The position numbers and the translations under genes are program-made. The notes below the pieces were generated by a model, which saw nothing but the letters and a program-made list of their open reading frames with translations, had not been told where the DNA came from and ran no database searches. A DNA stretch of 7,495 nucleotides from Planctomycetaceae bacterium (GTDB taxonomy: Bacteria > Planctomycetota > Planctomycetia > Pirellulales > Pirellulaceae): NCBI GenBank assembly GCA_007129635.1, contig SKVE01000891.1, positions 1 to 7,495 on the forward strand, in the 5' to 3' direction. Positions 5,721-7,495 of this stretch are shown here, piece by piece. Numbering within the stretch: the stretch's first letter is position 1; every line of letters begins with the position of its first letter.

Positions 5721-7028
5721 GTGTCGCGTCCAACTCTCCTTCCGTTACTCGCTCTGCTGACTCTGTTGTTGTTCCATGGGAAAAGCGTCGCCCAACCGCG
5801 GGTGACCAGCGTCGTGGCCCGCAGCGTTGCCCCGTTAAAGATCGGCGATCGAGTCACCGGCCAGGCCGAACCGGGGGAGATCTTTTCGATGATCACGCGT
5901 CAAGATCAACAGATCTGGGTGCAGAACGACGATGGCAAAAAGGGTTGGCTGAGTGTCGACTCGGTGGTGAATCTCGATCAGGCCGAACCGATTTACGAGG
6001 CCTTGATCCGTCGTCAGCCTGAGCGCGCGGTGCATTACGAGCGGCGTGCTGTGATGTGGTCCACTCGTGGCGATTCGGCCCAGGCGGCCGAGGACTACGA
6101 TCGTGCGATCCAATTGGGCTCGAAGAATGCCAACACCTACTTGAATCGCGGCATCCACCACGCCGTCAACGGCCGGTTCCCCCAGGCGGTCGCCGATTAT
6201 GATCGCGCGATCCGGATGGGAATGACCGACGGTCCCCTCTACGTCAATCGCGGCGTCGCTCGATACGCGATGGGCGATTTCGAGGACGCCATCGCGGATT
6301 TCGACCAGGCGATCGCCGAAGGCCTGACCGGTTTTTCGATCTACGTGAACCGAGCCTCGGCTCACCTGGCGGCCGGCAACCACGATCTGGCGATCGACGA
6401 TCTGAACGAAGCGATCCGCTTGACGCCCCAACAGCCCGATGGCTACTTCGAGCGAGGTCGAGCGTGGCAGCAGATGGACAAGCTGGATCAGGCGGTGACG
6501 GATTATAGTCGAGCCATCGAGTTGGACGAGGGTTTTGTGCCTGCCTATCGAGGACGCGGTTTCGTCTGGTTTTTGCAGGGCGACTCAGAAAAAGCGATCG
6601 CCGATTTCGATCGATGGATCCAGCTTCAGCCGGAATCCGCCAGCGCGTACAACAATCGCGGCTTTAACCTGCAGCGACTGGGCCGCTATGGTGAAGCCCT
6701 GGCGGATTTCCAACGCTCACGGGAACTGGCGCCACAGTACCTGCTGGGCATGCAGAATACCGCTTGGCTGCTGGCGACATGCCCTGACGATGAGATTCGA
6801 GACGCACAAGCCGCCCTGAAGATAGCCCGCCAAGCCCACCAGATCAGCGAAGGGCAATCGATCGGTGTGATGAAGGCCATGGCCGCCGCCTATGCCGAGA
6901 GCGGCGACTTCGAAGAGGCCATCGCTTGGCAGACCAAAGTGATCGAGCAGTTGCCCGAGGACCAGCAGGCCGACGAACAGGAACTGCTGGATCTCTACCG
7001 CGCGGAAAAACCCTACCGCATGGATTAG
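5721..7028 (+). CDS. Exported SH3-like and TPR-repeat protein
   Basis: The protein has 435 residues and starts at GTG, with AAGGA nine bases upstream. Residues 1-24 are a Sec signal peptide (leucine-rich core, SVA before Gln25), so it is exported. Residues about 28-84 look like a bacterial SH3-like domain ending in the typical GWLSVDSVVNL. They are followed by seven TPR units in exact 34-residue register: the Y-x-x-R-G/A positions fall at 106, 140, 174, 208, 242, 276 and 310, and helix B carries the AIADFDQAI-type consensus. After the array a different helical segment with LATCPDDEIRDA (351-362) and a final TPR-like pair (about 383-410) complete the chain. TPR arrays bind protein partners; the partner here is unknown. 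This architecture is common in planctomycetes. No downstream terminator is obvious in 7029-7213. Confidence 0.92.
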   Translation: MSRPTLLPLLALLTLLLFHGKSVAQPRVTSVVARSVAPLKIGDRVTGQAEPGEIFSMITRQDQQIWVQNDDGKKGWLSVDSVVNLDQAEPIYEALIRRQPERAVHYERRAVMWSTRGDSAQAAEDYDRAIQLGSKNANTYLNRGIHHAVNGRFPQAVADYDRAIRMGMTDGPLYVNRGVARYAMGDFEDAIADFDQAIAEGLTGFSIYVNRASAHLAAGNHDLAIDDLNEAIRLTPQQPDGYFERGRAWQQMDKLDQAVTDYSRAIELDEGFVPAYRGRGFVWFLQGDSEKAIADFDRWIQLQPESASAYNNRGFNLQRLGRYGEALADFQRSRELAPQYLLGMQNTAWLLATCPDDEIRDAQAALKIARQAHQISEGQSIGVMKAMAAAYAESGDFEEAIAWQTKVIEQLPEDQQADEQELLDLYRAEKPYRMD

Positions 7029-7213
7029 GCACGCCGTTGCGCTTCTTCGTCGATGCTGGGCCAAGTCGCATCGGAACGGGACTTGTCGAATGGCTGGTCG
7101 AAGTCTAAACTCGCTAGTTGTTCAACTTGGCGACATTCCGCAGGTTGTTCCCGCCAGGTTTTGACCTTTCGCTAATTCTCCCCATAGAACAGCTTGCCAT
7201 CCGACTCCGAATA

Positions 7214-7314
7214 AGCACCGTTCGAGAAATAACTGACGCACTTTCTGCCCCCTCACCCTGCCCACTCCCACGAGGGGCGAGGGGACATTGGACAGTTATT
7301 TCTCGAACGGTGCT
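7214..7314. mobile_element. 101-bp nested inverted-repeat element (MITE-like)
   Basis: A 22-bp arm (AGCACCGTTCGAG..., 7214-7235) is repeated perfectly inverted at 7293-7314. The 57-bp interior holds a second hairpin: CCCCTC (7249-7254) pairs with GAGGGG (7279-7284), with a further short helix inside. If the ends are taken as GCACC...GGTGC (7215-7313), the element is flanked on both sides by TAA (7212-7214 and 7314-7316), a possible 3-bp target duplication, although a 3-bp match is weak evidence. It encodes no transposase and lies two bases before the MFS start codon. It could be a non-autonomous mobile element, a REP-like repeat or a structural terminator for the TPR gene. Confidence 0.6.
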
Positions 7315-7316
7315 AA

Positions 7317-7495
7317 ATGGACCAGCCAACGGCAGATTGGAAGTCTGAAGACGAATTGACCAGCCAACGCCGCGGAATCTATTACGGATGGATCATGTTG
7401 CCGCTGGCGATGGCGACGCTGATCGCCAGTTCGCCCGGTCAGACATTCGGGGTCTCGGTGTTCAACGAGCCGTTGCGATTGTCGTTGGGATTGAC
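7317..7495 (+). CDS. MFS transporter, N-terminal fragment
   Basis: Fifty-nine codons are present before the window ends, so the gene is partial. After a short polar N-terminus (about 20 residues) comes RRGIYYGWIMLPLAMATLIA (18-37), the first transmembrane helix, then SSPGQTFGVSVFNEPLRLSLGL (38-59), which matches the loop and start of helix 2 in major facilitator transporters. The substrate cannot be told from this part. The ATG follows an inverted-repeat element by two bases, and no clear ribosome-binding site is visible because those bases belong to the element's right arm. TTG at codon 14 (7356) is an alternative start. The frame is continuous to the edge. Confidence 0.8.
   Translation, partial: MDQPTADWKSEDELTSQRRGIYYGWIMLPLAMATLIASSPGQTFGVSVFNEPLRLSLGL

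Noticed and set aside
5835..6431. Minus-strand ORF of 198 aa
   Set aside because: It is the antisense shadow of the TPR array; its regular composition reflects the repeats on the other strand.
7080..7110. Terminator after the TPR gene
   Set aside because: GACTT...AAGTC can pair only imperfectly and is not followed by a T-rich tract.
7114..7348. Overlapping ORFs on both strands (7114-7329 minus, 7118-7348 plus)
   Set aside because: Both run through the nested inverted-repeat element and have no recognisable protein features; the MFS frame starting at 7317 is far better supported.

Overview
The window most likely comes from a planctomycete, probably of the Pirellulaceae (Rhodopirellula-like). 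The reasons are GC-rich coding DNA with many CGATC-type words, a Cys-rich secreted family and SH3-plus-TPR proteins of planctomycete type, short tandem intergenic repeats, and several genes with no wider recognisable family. This assignment rests on recognition of protein style, not on a database search.

Layout. Positions 1-234 are non-coding and built from short repeats: an 18-bp hairpin word, TTTCGC octamers, and two kinds of heptamer tandem arrays. Two minus-strand genes follow, probably one operon: a conserved hypothetical protein (1973-2677), then a five-TM membrane-anchored alpha/beta hydrolase of the Abhydrolase_9 type (235-1944), 28 bp apart. A divergent promoter region with a 14-bp palindrome separates them from a plus-strand gene for a small HExxH putative metallopeptidase (2820-3422). 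Next comes a near-canonical sigma-54 (-24/-12) promoter about 70 bp ahead of a small plus-strand gene (3663-3950). The 3' end of that gene overlaps, tail to tail, a minus-strand membrane protein of unknown function (3877-4791). Upstream of that protein is a Cys-rich putative lipoprotein (4836-5441, minus); an apparent intrinsic terminator for it lies inside the first codons of the membrane-protein ORF. Across a 279-bp divergent spacer is an exported SH3-like plus TPR protein (5721-7028, plus). The window ends with a 101-bp nested inverted-repeat element (7214-7314) lying 2 bp before the ATG of a truncated MFS transporter gene (7317 to the window end).

How the genes work together. No single pathway is evident. 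Several products are envelope-directed (hydrolase, membrane protein, lipoprotein, TPR protein, MFS transporter). The clearest items for follow-up are the sigma-54-linked small gene, the nested inverted-repeat element at the MFS start, the heptamer arrays and the terminator/start conflict near 4743-4791. No CRISPR array, transposase, tRNA or rRNA was found.
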